Shown one piece after another: positions 9,047 to 17,658 of a stretch of 64,000 nucleotides of DNA. Made by a program: the position numbers and the translations under genes. The notes beneath the pieces were generated by a model. It did no database searches. It was not told the DNA's origin and was given only the letters and a program-made list of their open reading frames with translations. This DNA is from Allorhodopirellula solitaria (GTDB taxonomy: Bacteria > Planctomycetota > Planctomycetia > Pirellulales > Pirellulaceae): NCBI RefSeq assembly GCF_007859855.1, contig NZ_SJPK01000001.1, positions 614,091-678,090 on the forward strand. The letters run 5' to 3'. Numbering within the stretch: position 1 is the first letter of the stretch; every line of letters starts with the position of its first letter.

Positions 9047-9079
9047 TGATTATTTTTCCGTTTGGGAGTGGAGCCGTCT

Positions 9080-9649
9080 GTGGCAAGTTACAACACTAGC
9101 GATTTTCGCAAAGGCCTAAAGGTTCAAATCGATGGCGAACCGTATTTGATGACTGAAATGATGTTCGTCAAACCCGGCAAAGGCAACGCCATGTACAAAT
9201 GCAAGATGAAAAATCTCATTCGTGGCACGACCCTTGACCGTACCTACAAGGGCGGCGACTCGCTCGAATCCGCTGACGTCGAAACTACGACCGTGCAGTT
9301 CCTCTATCGCCAAGCCGAGGACTACGTCTTCATGGATGGGGAGACATTCGAACAGTACGAGGTCGCCTCCGAAGTCGCTGGCGATATCTGGAAGTTCCTC
9401 AAGGACGGCATGGAATGCTCCATGACGCTCTACAACGGCCGCGCGATCATTGTCGAACCGCCCCAGCACGTGCAGCTCGAAGTGATCGAAACCGCACCTG
9501 GAACCAAAGGCGACACCGCCACCAACGTGACCAAGCCAGCCAAAATGGAAACAGGCGCTGAGTTCCTCGTGCCCGGATTTATTAAAGAGGGCAATGTGGT
9601 GAAGATCAGCTCGATCACCGGTGACTACGTCGAACGTGTTAGCAACTAG
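9080..9649 (+). CDS. efp: Translation elongation factor P
   Basis: A 189-residue EF-P with the usual three domains. The modified residue is K34 in KPGKGN, at the same position as in Escherichia coli. GTG 9080 is preferred (M-A-S-Y-N-T-S-D-F-R, like the family N-terminus) with GGAG at 9070-9073; an upstream TTG at 9062 would add six residues not found in the family. EF-P relieves ribosome stalling at polyproline stretches and is activated by beta-lysylation. Divergent epmB fits that. EpmA (PoxA), which attaches the beta-lysine, is not in the window. Confidence 0.95.
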   Translation: MASYNTSDFRKGLKVQIDGEPYLMTEMMFVKPGKGNAMYKCKMKNLIRGTTLDRTYKGGDSLESADVETTTVQFLYRQAEDYVFMDGETFEQYEVASEVAGDIWKFLKDGMECSMTLYNGRAIIVEPPQHVQLEVIETAPGTKGDTATNVTKPAKMETGAEFLVPGFIKEGNVVKISSITGDYVERVSN

Positions 9650-9723
9650 GCATCTATCAGTGAGTTTTCGGCGAGGTCCATAGCCGGCTGGCTGCGGACG
9701 CTTCCAACGGATGAGCCAATCTT

Positions 9724-11058
9724 GTGAGCGGAAAGCAGCATCGCCTGACGCTCGTCTCCATGAGCGGGCTACGGGTCGGGCACAGCGAATTGCTCGCCCG
9801 CGGGATGAGTCTGCCAGGCCTCTCTCGGCGTGCTTCGGCGCTCTCTCAGTTGCCGCCTCTGGGATTGCTGACGATCGCCGCTACGGCACCACCGGACTGG
9901 CAGGTGAGCCTCGTCAGTGATGATGGTGTGGGTGATGAGTCGGCCATCGCCGCACAGATCCAGAGCCATCAACCTGACATCGTGGCGTTCTCCTGCCTGA
10001 CGCCGGCAGCGGACCGAGCAGCTCGAATTAGCGAGCTGATTCGCTCTCAACCGAGTTGCCGCGATCAGGTGGTCACCGTCGTCGGCGGGCTGCATGCGAC
10101 GGCAGCTCCTGATTGGTGCCAAACTCGTTTCGATGTCGTCACCTGCGGCGACGGCGAGAGCACGCTGCCTCGGGTACTCGCAGACTTCGCCGCCGACCGG
10201 TTGCAGCATCGCTATCGGGCCGACGGTTCCTACGCGCTCGCTCAATCACCCACGCCGCGTTGGGAACTGCTCGGACCGGAGGCCCCGCCTCGCTACACTC
10301 TGCAGACGATGCGGGGCTGCCCGTGGGCCTGTTCGTTTTGCGCCGCCAGTCGCCTGCTCGGCCCTGCCCGCACGAAATCGGATCAGCAAATCGAACGGGA
10401 GCTCGCCGCCATCGCCCGCATCCGGCCGCGACCGTGGCTCGAATTGGCCGATGACAATACGTTCGCTAGCGACCGGGACCATGGCCCGATGCTGGACGCC
10501 CTGCGCCGCTACGGTGCCCGTTGGTTCACAGAATCCGATTGGCGAATTGCCCTTCGACCCGATCTGCTGCGCCAGATCGCGGCGAGCGGTTGCCGGCAAA
10601 TTCTGATCGGGTTGGAGTCGAGCGTGTTTCGATACGGCGGAATGGGCGCGAAAACAGCAGACTGGCAGCGGATGATCGATGCCGTCGAAGCGATCCAATC
10701 TGCCGGTATCGTGGTCAATGCGTGTTTCATCGTCGGCGCCGATGGAGAAACCCCCGCGTCGATCGAGCGACTCGGTGATTTTTTGGAAACCGCACCCATG
10801 GGCGAAGTGCAACTCACACTGCAGACCCCGTTCCCCGGCACGAGCCTGTATGATTCCCTACAGGCCAATAGACGGCTCTTACCAGGTGATTTTTCATGTT
10901 ACACTCTCTTTGATGTTGTCTACCGTCCCGATCAAATGACCGCCGACGAGCTACAAAACGCATTTCACGAGTTGATCTCGCGAGTCTTTCGTGACGACGC
11001 ACAACAGCGACGCGACCTTATTCAAAAATCCATCCGGGCGATTGCGAGACGACAATGA
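9724..11058 (+). CDS. B12-binding-type radical SAM protein
   Basis: A 444-residue protein starting at GTG 9724. The N-terminal 130 residues look like a cobalamin-binding Rossmann domain (PPLGLLTIAATAP, DIVAFSCLTP, VVGGLHATAAPDW). The radical SAM domain carries CPWACSFC, matching CxxxCxxC. Other cues are RWELLGPEAPPRYTLQTMRGC and ILIGLESS. The C-terminus has PFPGTSLYD, common in this superfamily (RCCLKC/B12-type enzymes such as methylases and cyclases). The substrate is unknown. Its stop overlaps the start of the next gene by four bases (ATGA), so the two are translationally coupled. Confidence 0.8.
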   Translation: MSGKQHRLTLVSMSGLRVGHSELLARGMSLPGLSRRASALSQLPPLGLLTIAATAPPDWQVSLVSDDGVGDESAIAAQIQSHQPDIVAFSCLTPAADRAARISELIRSQPSCRDQVVTVVGGLHATAAPDWCQTRFDVVTCGDGESTLPRVLADFAADRLQHRYRADGSYALAQSPTPRWELLGPEAPPRYTLQTMRGCPWACSFCAASRLLGPARTKSDQQIERELAAIARIRPRPWLELADDNTFASDRDHGPMLDALRRYGARWFTESDWRIALRPDLLRQIAASGCRQILIGLESSVFRYGGMGAKTADWQRMIDAVEAIQSAGIVVNACFIVGADGETPASIERLGDFLETAPMGEVQLTLQTPFPGTSLYDSLQANRRLLPGDFSCYTLFDVVYRPDQMTADELQNAFHELISRVFRDDAQQRRDLIQKSIRAIARRQ

Positions 11059-12437
11059 TTACCATGCGGCTCCGCGATCCTCTGCTGTTGCTGTTGGGCG
11101 TCCGATCATCGATCGTGCGCGTCCTGCGGTGCCCACGCGCGATCTGGCTAGCACTCGCTCTGGTCGCGACCGCGGCGCTGGCGAGAGAGTACGACGCTGT
11201 CAGTTGGCTGCACCATCCACGAGATCTGTTGGCTCCGTTTGCAGCATCGCTGTTGATCGGTTCGATTGTTTTCGTGTTCATGATGATCGGCATGTTCTCG
11301 ATTGGCCGCAAAACCGAGAGTCTGTGGCGGGATTATCGCGTTTTCATGACCGGTTACTGGATGACCGCCCCGTTGGCCTGGCTGTACGCCTTTCCGATTG
11401 AAACCATCACGGACGAAGTCACGGCCCTGCGATGGAACCTGACCATGCTGTCGATCGTTTCCGTTTGGCGAGTGCTGTTGTTTAGTCGAATTGTCGCGAT
11501 CCAGTTTGCGGTCCCGATGCTCGCGGTGCTCTCCTGGGTATTACTGCCCTGCATGATTATCGCGTTTTTGGCTCTGATGGCGGCTACGCTGTCGATGGTT
11601 TCGATCATGGGTGGAATCCGTTTGACGCAGACGCAGCAGATGCTTGTCGATTACCAAGGCGCGGTCGCAATGATCTGTTTCTATGGCGTCATCCCCATAC
11701 TCGTGCTGGGTTTGGTGGCGATCGGAATGCTGCGTGGCGAGCATGATTCGCAGCAAGAGATCGGTCGGCTCAACGGAAGGATTCATCGCCGGGTATGGTG
11801 GCTGCCTGTCGCGGCAACCTGTTGCTTGATCGCCGCAGCCTTCCAGTTCCAGCCCGGACTTTACCGAGCCACCGAAGTCGACAGCATGCTCCGCCGCGGG
11901 CAAGTGGCGGAGGCGATCGAACAGATGCGGCAACATGGCGAGGATGCCTTTCCCGTCGTGTGGGATCCGCCTCCACGGTTCCCTGATCGCGATAGCCAAT
12001 TACCACTGATCGACGATCTCATGGAGGCGATCGAACAGACGCAGTGCCCACGATGGATCATCGATCGATTGTTGGTGCAGGCCGACGAGATTGCGCTACG
12101 CCAAGAAGGCTGGCACCAGGGAACCCGTGATCTGGATTACCTCCAACGCCAGTTCTTCAGTGCCGGCAACGAGCGGGTTCGTCGCACGATCGTGCGACTA
12201 CGCAAGCTGCAGGAGTTGGAGGTGGGTGATGACGAGACGATCGCTCACCGCACCGCCCTGCTCGAAGCCCTCGAAGCGAAATTCGAAGAGAACCTCGAAG
12301 AGTCGGGTGAAGAGGAACGCGAGCGACCCGCAGCGAGCCCGGACGTCGGTCCGGACACGTCGTTGGAGACCGCTGGCTGGCGAATTGGTGAGCGGCGTAA
12401 GCTTCCAGCTTGCGATTTCTGCCCGATCGCAAGCTAG
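11055..12437 (+). CDS. Multi-pass membrane protein, unknown function
   Basis: A 460-residue protein with about seven hydrophobic segments in residues 25-275. A soluble, acidic, helical C-terminal part follows (about 280-430) with a Glu-rich stretch. No family is recognised. It is translationally coupled to the radical SAM gene, so a shared pathway is likely, perhaps modification of a membrane-associated substrate. The final residues (after about 442) are encoded by an intergenic hairpin repeat at 12394-12448 that contains the stop codon. The original C-terminus may therefore have been shorter. Confidence 0.6.
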   Translation: MITMRLRDPLLLLLGVRSSIVRVLRCPRAIWLALALVATAALAREYDAVSWLHHPRDLLAPFAASLLIGSIVFVFMMIGMFSIGRKTESLWRDYRVFMTGYWMTAPLAWLYAFPIETITDEVTALRWNLTMLSIVSVWRVLLFSRIVAIQFAVPMLAVLSWVLLPCMIIAFLALMAATLSMVSIMGGIRLTQTQQMLVDYQGAVAMICFYGVIPILVLGLVAIGMLRGEHDSQQEIGRLNGRIHRRVWWLPVAATCCLIAAAFQFQPGLYRATEVDSMLRRGQVAEAIEQMRQHGEDAFPVVWDPPPRFPDRDSQLPLIDDLMEAIEQTQCPRWIIDRLLVQADEIALRQEGWHQGTRDLDYLQRQFFSAGNERVRRTIVRLRKLQELEVGDDETIAHRTALLEALEAKFEENLEESGEEERERPAASPDVGPDTSLETAGWRIGERRKLPACDFCPIAS

Positions 12438-12448
12438 AAGCTCGCGCC
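12394..12448. repeat. Hairpin repeat GGCGTAAGCTTCCAGCTTGCGAT
   Basis: Two 23-base arms (12394-12416 and 12426-12448) are complementary at 20 of 23 positions around a nine-base loop. The left arm shares about 21 bases with the reverse complement of a tandem repeat at 35619-35660. The hairpin contains the stop codon of the upstream gene and could also end transcription. Confidence 0.7.
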
Positions 12449-13117
12449 AAAAGTTTTCCTACGCCGAAGGCGTTTTAGACAATAGCCGGTCGTCGAGCGC
12501 AGCGACCACCACCGGAAACGCCGAGAAGCACGCGTGCCAACCCCGAATGGGGTTGAAGATCATTCACCACGAGGTCTGCGACCCACTTCGGGGTCGACGT
12601 TCCACGGCCAACGAACCACCGTAGGTGGCGCTGCGCTGACCTACGGCTATTCTCTCTAATCCCTGACGGGATACTTCTGGGTATCCAGCATCTCTTTGCT
12701 TCGTCCAATGCGACACTTGTTAGACCCACCTCGCGGTAGCCCCAACCTGGGCGGCTCTATTTGCTACCGGTGACCTGACGGGTTAGACGGTCTCTGCCGG
12801 TGATCCGGTCCCCGGGCAAGCTAGGTCGTGCTTTTTAGCCAAGCGGACTTGGGGGAACACGCTGAGTTTGTCGAATGCTATTTGTGTCGAGGCAACGGTG
12901 GCACCCAATCGTTGCTCAGACAGTTCACCTCCAGATTGTGCATCCCTCCCGCACACTTGGAGATGAACGTGCCCTGATCCGTCGGTCGACGGATCGCTGG
13001 CGGCGGCCTGCGTCTCGAGTTCACCCCCCTCCGACTTGACCCGGGCCGCCGCCGACACTTTTCGAGCACACTGATTTCTTTGCATGCACACCGCCGACGG
13101 GCGGACGGAAACCTGCT
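12449..13117. repeat. Gene-free region with modular palindromic repeats
   Basis: This 670-base gap is largely a chain of short palindromes. ACGCCGAAGGCGT lies at 461-473 of the 12 kb block. AGCCGGTCGTCGAGCGCAGC...CACCACCGG follows from 12484. ACCCCGAATGGGGTTGAA comes next, near 12540. CGTAGGT...ACCTACG is a 26-base hairpin at 12621-12646, and a block from 12660 reads TCCCTGACGGGATACTTCTGG...TTCGTCCAATGCGACACTTGTTA. The same modules recur at 17280-17390, 43025-43082 and 61794-61925, partly in the same order. From 12740 to 13117 I see no repeat. A 102-codon minus-strand frame there has no recognisable features. Confidence 0.65.
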
Positions 13118-13843
13118 ATGACTCAACATTCCATCCAAATTGCTTCCGATTCTCTGGCCCTGAATCGCTTGGAGTATGCCGAACGTGCGGTCGCTGAGTC
13201 GCTCCGGTCGGACGACGATGTTGAGAGCACTCCGGCACCGAACCTCGCGTCGCTACTCCTAGTCGTCTCGGCGCAGAGCAGCACCTTGGACGACGGACGC
13301 TGGCAGTTCGCGATCGAAACCGCCGCTGGCGAGCCCATTCTCGAGGCCCAGGACTGCGAGCGGGGCGATCTGAACCGCTTGACCCTGCTAGCGGCGGTCC
13401 GTGGTTTGGAGGCTATTGACGGACCATCCGGAGTGACGTTACTGAGTCACAATCGCTATCTGATCCGCTCGCTGACCGATTCGCTGCCCCGTTGGCGACG
13501 CAGCGATTTTGTCTGGGATCATTTTGGACGGCGGGTCGAAGTCCAACACGCGGACCTGTGGCGACGGATCGATCACGCTCTGAGTATTCATGAGGTGCAA
13601 GCGTGCCTGCTGACGGCGAGGATGGTCAGCCGTCCCGCAGCGGTCGCTCCCAAGAACAGTTTAACCGTCCCTGCGACCCCGAATCCGACAGGGCATGTCG
13701 CACCGACGCGAATCGATTCGCCACACGAAGAGCCGTCGTTCTCCCATAACGGCAATCGACTCCGCGATTGGCTGCTGCAATCAGCAGTCGATACCAGCCA
13801 TCGGGCACATCGCATCGCGATGATGGGCCCAGCGGGCTCTTAG
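13118..13843 (+). CDS. RNase H-like fold protein lacking catalytic residues
   Basis: A 241-residue protein. Residues about 42-165 follow the RNase HI pattern in order: a core strand and hairpin, NRLTLLAAVRGLEA (86-99) for helix 1, a strand ending in SHNRYLIRSL, a Trp-rich segment, and VQHADLWRRIDHAL (142-155), which matches the V-N-x-DLW-x-R-L block of RNase HI. The catalytic Glu (ELxAA) is T89, and the Asp of the T-D-S motif is H111. It is therefore probably inactive as a nuclease. The C-terminal 75 residues are proline/serine rich and have no family. It precedes glgB by about 90 bases on the same strand; any functional link is unknown. Confidence 0.55.
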   Translation: MTQHSIQIASDSLALNRLEYAERAVAESLRSDDDVESTPAPNLASLLLVVSAQSSTLDDGRWQFAIETAAGEPILEAQDCERGDLNRLTLLAAVRGLEAIDGPSGVTLLSHNRYLIRSLTDSLPRWRRSDFVWDHFGRRVEVQHADLWRRIDHALSIHEVQACLLTARMVSRPAAVAPKNSLTVPATPNPTGHVAPTRIDSPHEEPSFSHNGNRLRDWLLQSAVDTSHRAHRIAMMGPAGS

Positions 13844-13936
13844 AGACTCCGCGTCCAAGACGCGATCTCCCGTTCCGATCACCACATTCTCATCACGCAC
13901 CTTCGGCCCCTTTCCTTTCCGGCTTGCTCGCCCGCT

Positions 13937-16141
13937 ATGAACACGCAGCTCTCCCTCTCGAAAATTCAGTCGCTCGTCGACGGCAGTATCGCCGACCCCA
14001 GCAGTTTGCTTGGTCGCCACCCGGTGGACTATCGTGGTACTCCGGCAACCGCATTTCGTATGTTCCAGCCCGAGGCCCATTCGATCTGCTTGATCGATTC
14101 GGCATCCGGTTTGCGACGCCCTATGCGGCGACTGCACCCCGAGGGTGTGTTTGAAGCTATCCTCGATGAATCTCCTGAGAGCCACTACAAGGTCGAAATG
14201 ATGGATAAAAAAGGCAAGACGACCGAGACCGCTGACCCCTACGCCACGCCGAGCCTGCTAACGGATTTTGACCGCTATCTAATTGGACAAGGTCGTCATC
14301 ACAAAATTTATGAGCGATTGGGCGCTCAACTACGCACTGTCAACGGTGTCGATGGTGTGAACTTCGCCGTCTGGGCACCCAATGCGCGAGCCGTCCAGGT
14401 GGTTGGCGATTTCAATGGCTGGGATGGACGCCAACACGGCGCCCGCCAACTCCCCAACATCGGCATCTGGGAGATCTTCGTTCCGGCAGCCCGCATCGGC
14501 CAGCGGTACAAGTTCCGCATCCATAGCGAGCAAGGCCACTGGATGGACAAATGTGATCCGATGGCGTTCGCTTCCGAACTGCCTCCGCTGACGGCCAACA
14601 TCATCTCGGACATCAACTCCTATTCATGGAGCGATAGCGACTGGATGGACAAACGGACCGAGTTTGATCCCCTGCACGCGCCGATGAACGTTTACGAAGT
14701 TCACCTGGGCAGCTGGCAGAAAGGGCCGGGGCGGACCAACGGGTGGTTGGATTATCGTGACCTCGCCAAGCGTTTGGCCGACTACTGTCACCGCATGAAC
14801 TTCACCCATGTCGAGTTGATGCCGATCAGTGAGCATCCCTACTCGGGGTCGTGGGGCTACCAGAGCGTGGGCTATTATGCTCCCACGAGCCGCCATGGCA
14901 GCCCCGAGGATTTCATGTTCTTCGTCGATCACCTGCACCAAAATGGCATCGGGGTGCTCGTTGATTGGGTCCCCGCGCACTTCCCTAAAGACGATCACGG
15001 GCTGCGACGATTCGATGGATCGCCACTCTACGAGCATGCCGACCCACGCCAGGGCGAGCATCCCGATTGGGGCACGATGATCTTCAACTTTGGGCGGAAC
15101 GAAGTTCGTAACTTCCTGATCGCGAACGCTGTGTTCTGGCTCGATAAATACCACATCGACGGGCTCCGCGTCGATGCCGTCGCCTCGATGCTGTATCTCG
15201 ATTACAGTCGTGAGGAAGGCCAGTGGGTGCCCAACCGCTACGGTGGCCGGGAGAACTTGGAGTCGATCGATTTCTTGCGTGAATTCAACAATGCCGTGCA
15301 CGAAAACTATCCCGGCGTGGTCACCGCCGCCGAAGAATCAACGGCCTGGCCAGGTGTTTCTAAACCGACGAGCGATGGTGGTTTGGGCTTCACCTATAAA
15401 TGGAATATGGGATGGATGAACGACACGCTGCGTTACATGCGTGAGGAACCCATCCATCGCCAATACCACCAGAATGAACTCACGTTCAGCCTGATCTATG
15501 CGTTCACCGAAAACTTCATGTTGCCGCTATCGCACGATGAGGTGGTCCATGGCAAGGGATCTCTGATCAGCCAGATGCCGGGTGACATGTGGCAGAAGTT
15601 TGCCAATCTGCGGCTTCTCTATTCCTACATGTGGACGCATCCCGGCAAGAAACTTTTGTTCATGGGCGGCGAATTGGCGCAGTGGAACGAGTGGAACGAA
15701 GACGATGGCCCCCAATGGTTGCTGCTCGACTTTGCGACCCACCGCGGCGTGCAGCAACTCGTCTCCGACCTCAACCTGCTGGTCAATGAGAACCCGGCGC
15801 TGCATCACTTCGATTTCGGACCCGAGGGCTTCGAATGGGTCGATTGCCAGAATGCCCAAGACAGCGTCCTGGTGTATCTCCGCAAAGGCACCGATAACGA
15901 TCCGCCCCTGCTCGTGTGCAGCAACTTCACTCCCGTCGTCCGCGAGGATTATCCCATCGGCGTACCGCAGGCGGGATTCTGGAAAGAAGTTTTCAACAGC
16001 GACGGCGAAGCCTACGGCGGCAGCAACGTGGGAAACTATCCCGGTTGCCAATCGCGAGGAATCGGCCATCATGATCGGCCCGATAGCATCGCGGTAACAT
16101 TGCCACCTCTGGGAACCACGATCTTTCGGCTCGATCAATAA
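13937..16141 (+). CDS. glgB: 1,4-alpha-glucan branching enzyme GlgB
   Basis: A 734-residue full-length GlgB with two N-terminal early-set/CBM48 domains (about 20-115 and 140-225, the second with VVGDFNGWDG), the GH13 barrel and the C-terminal beta domain. Catalytic residues are D413 (GLRVDAVASMLY), E466 (AAEESTAWP) and D534 (LSHDEVVHGKGSL). It creates alpha-1,6 branches in glycogen in the cytoplasm. It is the canonical branching enzyme of the window; the GH13 gene at 1656 is shorter and more divergent. No glgA, glgC or glgP lies nearby. Confidence 0.95.
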   Translation: MNTQLSLSKIQSLVDGSIADPSSLLGRHPVDYRGTPATAFRMFQPEAHSICLIDSASGLRRPMRRLHPEGVFEAILDESPESHYKVEMMDKKGKTTETADPYATPSLLTDFDRYLIGQGRHHKIYERLGAQLRTVNGVDGVNFAVWAPNARAVQVVGDFNGWDGRQHGARQLPNIGIWEIFVPAARIGQRYKFRIHSEQGHWMDKCDPMAFASELPPLTANIISDINSYSWSDSDWMDKRTEFDPLHAPMNVYEVHLGSWQKGPGRTNGWLDYRDLAKRLADYCHRMNFTHVELMPISEHPYSGSWGYQSVGYYAPTSRHGSPEDFMFFVDHLHQNGIGVLVDWVPAHFPKDDHGLRRFDGSPLYEHADPRQGEHPDWGTMIFNFGRNEVRNFLIANAVFWLDKYHIDGLRVDAVASMLYLDYSREEGQWVPNRYGGRENLESIDFLREFNNAVHENYPGVVTAAEESTAWPGVSKPTSDGGLGFTYKWNMGWMNDTLRYMREEPIHRQYHQNELTFSLIYAFTENFMLPLSHDEVVHGKGSLISQMPGDMWQKFANLRLLYSYMWTHPGKKLLFMGGELAQWNEWNEDDGPQWLLLDFATHRGVQQLVSDLNLLVNENPALHHFDFGPEGFEWVDCQNAQDSVLVYLRKGTDNDPPLLVCSNFTPVVREDYPIGVPQAGFWKEVFNSDGEAYGGSNVGNYPGCQSRGIGHHDRPDSIAVTLPPLGTTIFRLDQ

Positions 16142-16190
16142 GAGCCTATCCGAGCAAGGGGTCTGACCCTTGGGAGGCGAGCCATTTGAG

Positions 16191-17186
16191 ATGGTTTTTA
16201 ACAGCCTCGCCGGAGAGGATCAGACTCCTCTGCGGACACAACTGCTGCAAAGTCACTTCATGCTCGATCACGCAGAATACGTTGAACAGGCCTATCTCTT
16301 CGACCTGCTGCGGGAGCGGGTAGCAGAGGGCGTTCCGATGCAGGAACTCCTCGGCCAACTCCGTCACGAACTGCTGGCGACGACTCGGTTACCGATGGCG
16401 ATCGAGTACATGCTCACCGAGCTGCGGCACTCGGGCTTGATGGGCCATGCGATGTCACGGTTGGGACACTACTTTGCATCCTTCCAAACCTTCCTGATCA
16501 GCGAATCGGAAAAGGAAACAGGACGCTTTTCGATTCATCTCGCGCTGCAGGTTCTCCAAGCCGACGCGAAGCTGCGAGCCGATTACACGGCCCGATTGGA
16601 GTCGATCGATGAGGCGGGGAATCTCGGTGAATCCTTTCAATCGGTCCCGCGCGGAGGCCGACTGACCCCAGAGGGGATGGCCCAGCGAGCCCGCAGCGGT
16701 TCCTTCTTCTTCCAATTCGAAGTGCTTTCCCGCAATCGACTCGGCTACGACGCGGGATTGACCGCGATGAGCAATGACCCTGTCTACGATACGGCATGGT
16801 CCAAATGGCTGCTCGACCTTCGCGCCAACGTCGGGCTGGTCGACCTCGCTGATCTCTTGTTCCTCGCCAGCGACGAGTATCGCCGCCGATTGATCGCCGA
16901 AGGACTGGATATTGAGGGCAAGGGGCCGTTTCTATTCGGTGAGAAGGAAGGCCGGATCGCCTTGGCTAACCGCCGCAAAGACCCGGTCTATCTGTTCGGT
17001 GCGATGCAACGTCACCTCGACTATCCACCCGTCCCACGCCCGATCAAAATCGAAAAAGATCGTGATACGATCCCCGCACTGCTCCGCCGAATCGAACGAC
17101 TCGAATCACGCATCAAGCTGATGGAGCAGGAGCAGCGGCAAGAATTCGACCTGAGCAAGTTCTACACGAAGCCAGATCAAGCTTAA
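16191..17186 (+). CDS. Conserved-looking hypothetical protein
   Basis: A soluble protein of about 331 residues with no signal or membrane segment. It is largely helical, with LRERVAEGVPMQELLGQLRHEL near the N-terminus, a region including FQFEVLSRNRLGYDAG in the middle, and a C-terminal coiled-coil-like stretch (RRIERLESRIKLMEQEQRQE). I do not recognise a family. ATG 16191 was chosen; a GGGAGG at 16172 lies a little far upstream, and TTG 16170 would add seven residues. It follows glgB by about 50 bases, probably in the same transcript, and a strong stem-loop follows the stop. Confidence 0.6.
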   Translation: MVFNSLAGEDQTPLRTQLLQSHFMLDHAEYVEQAYLFDLLRERVAEGVPMQELLGQLRHELLATTRLPMAIEYMLTELRHSGLMGHAMSRLGHYFASFQTFLISESEKETGRFSIHLALQVLQADAKLRADYTARLESIDEAGNLGESFQSVPRGGRLTPEGMAQRARSGSFFFQFEVLSRNRLGYDAGLTAMSNDPVYDTAWSKWLLDLRANVGLVDLADLLFLASDEYRRRLIAEGLDIEGKGPFLFGEKEGRIALANRRKDPVYLFGAMQRHLDYPPVPRPIKIEKDRDTIPALLRRIERLESRIKLMEQEQRQEFDLSKFYTKPDQA

Positions 17187-17204
17187 TGCTTGCTGACGTG
17201 GGAG

Positions 17205-17242
17205 GGCGGGACGCCCGAGAACCGGTACGCGGGCGTCCCGCC
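17205..17242 (+). terminator. Perfect 13-bp stem-loop after the unknown gene
   Basis: Arms GGCGGGACGCCCG (17205-17217) and its exact complement (17230-17242) flank a 12-base loop. It starts 18 bases after the stop codon at 17186. No U-run follows, so it may be a non-canonical terminator, an mRNA 3' stabiliser or a repeat. The position argues for a transcript-end role. Confidence 0.6.
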
Positions 17243-17658
17243 GAATTCCGCTTAGCAACGCGTCATCAATAGGTCGTATCCGGTGGTGTTCGCTTGCGCT
17301 CAAACCACCGGCTATTTTCTATCATCCCTGACGGGATACTTCTGGATATTGAGCAGCTCGTTGATTCGTCCAATACGACACTTATTCCTTCCCGCTCCTG
17401 ACTTTAGTCTGCGAAGCGGTCTTACTACCCCGACGCGTGACGGCGTGTTGATTTAGTCGGCGTTCTACCGGTAATGGTGAGCGAGGAACATCTGCTGACC
17501 ATGCAAAGCACTGCATTTTCCTAGCTCGCAGACGCATCGGGTTACCAAGCCAGCCATGCCGAGAAGAACCAGAAAAACCTTCCCCTGCGCTCCGCACACG
17601 CTTCCATCGGATGAGCCCAAAACAACGCTTCATAGCGTTCTCCCATAAGAGCGTTGTC
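17243..17658. repeat. Gene-free region with palindromic modules and a possible MITE remnant
   Basis: At 17250-17260 CTTAGCAACGCG resembles the end of the MITE-like element seen at 21211 and 33448. At 17280-17316 the CCGGTGGTG...CAAACCACCGG hairpin is present in inverted orientation relative to 61818-61851. It is followed by ATCCCTGACGGGATACTTCTGG and TTCGTCCAATACGACACTTATT, the same module as at 12660-12720. No gene is called between 17400 and 17658; a 109-codon minus-strand frame there has no recognisable features. Confidence 0.6.

Noticed and set aside
12783-13091. 102-codon minus-strand frame upstream of the RNase H-like gene
   Set aside because: No domain, signal or good start context; composition looks non-coding. 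Kept as a gap.
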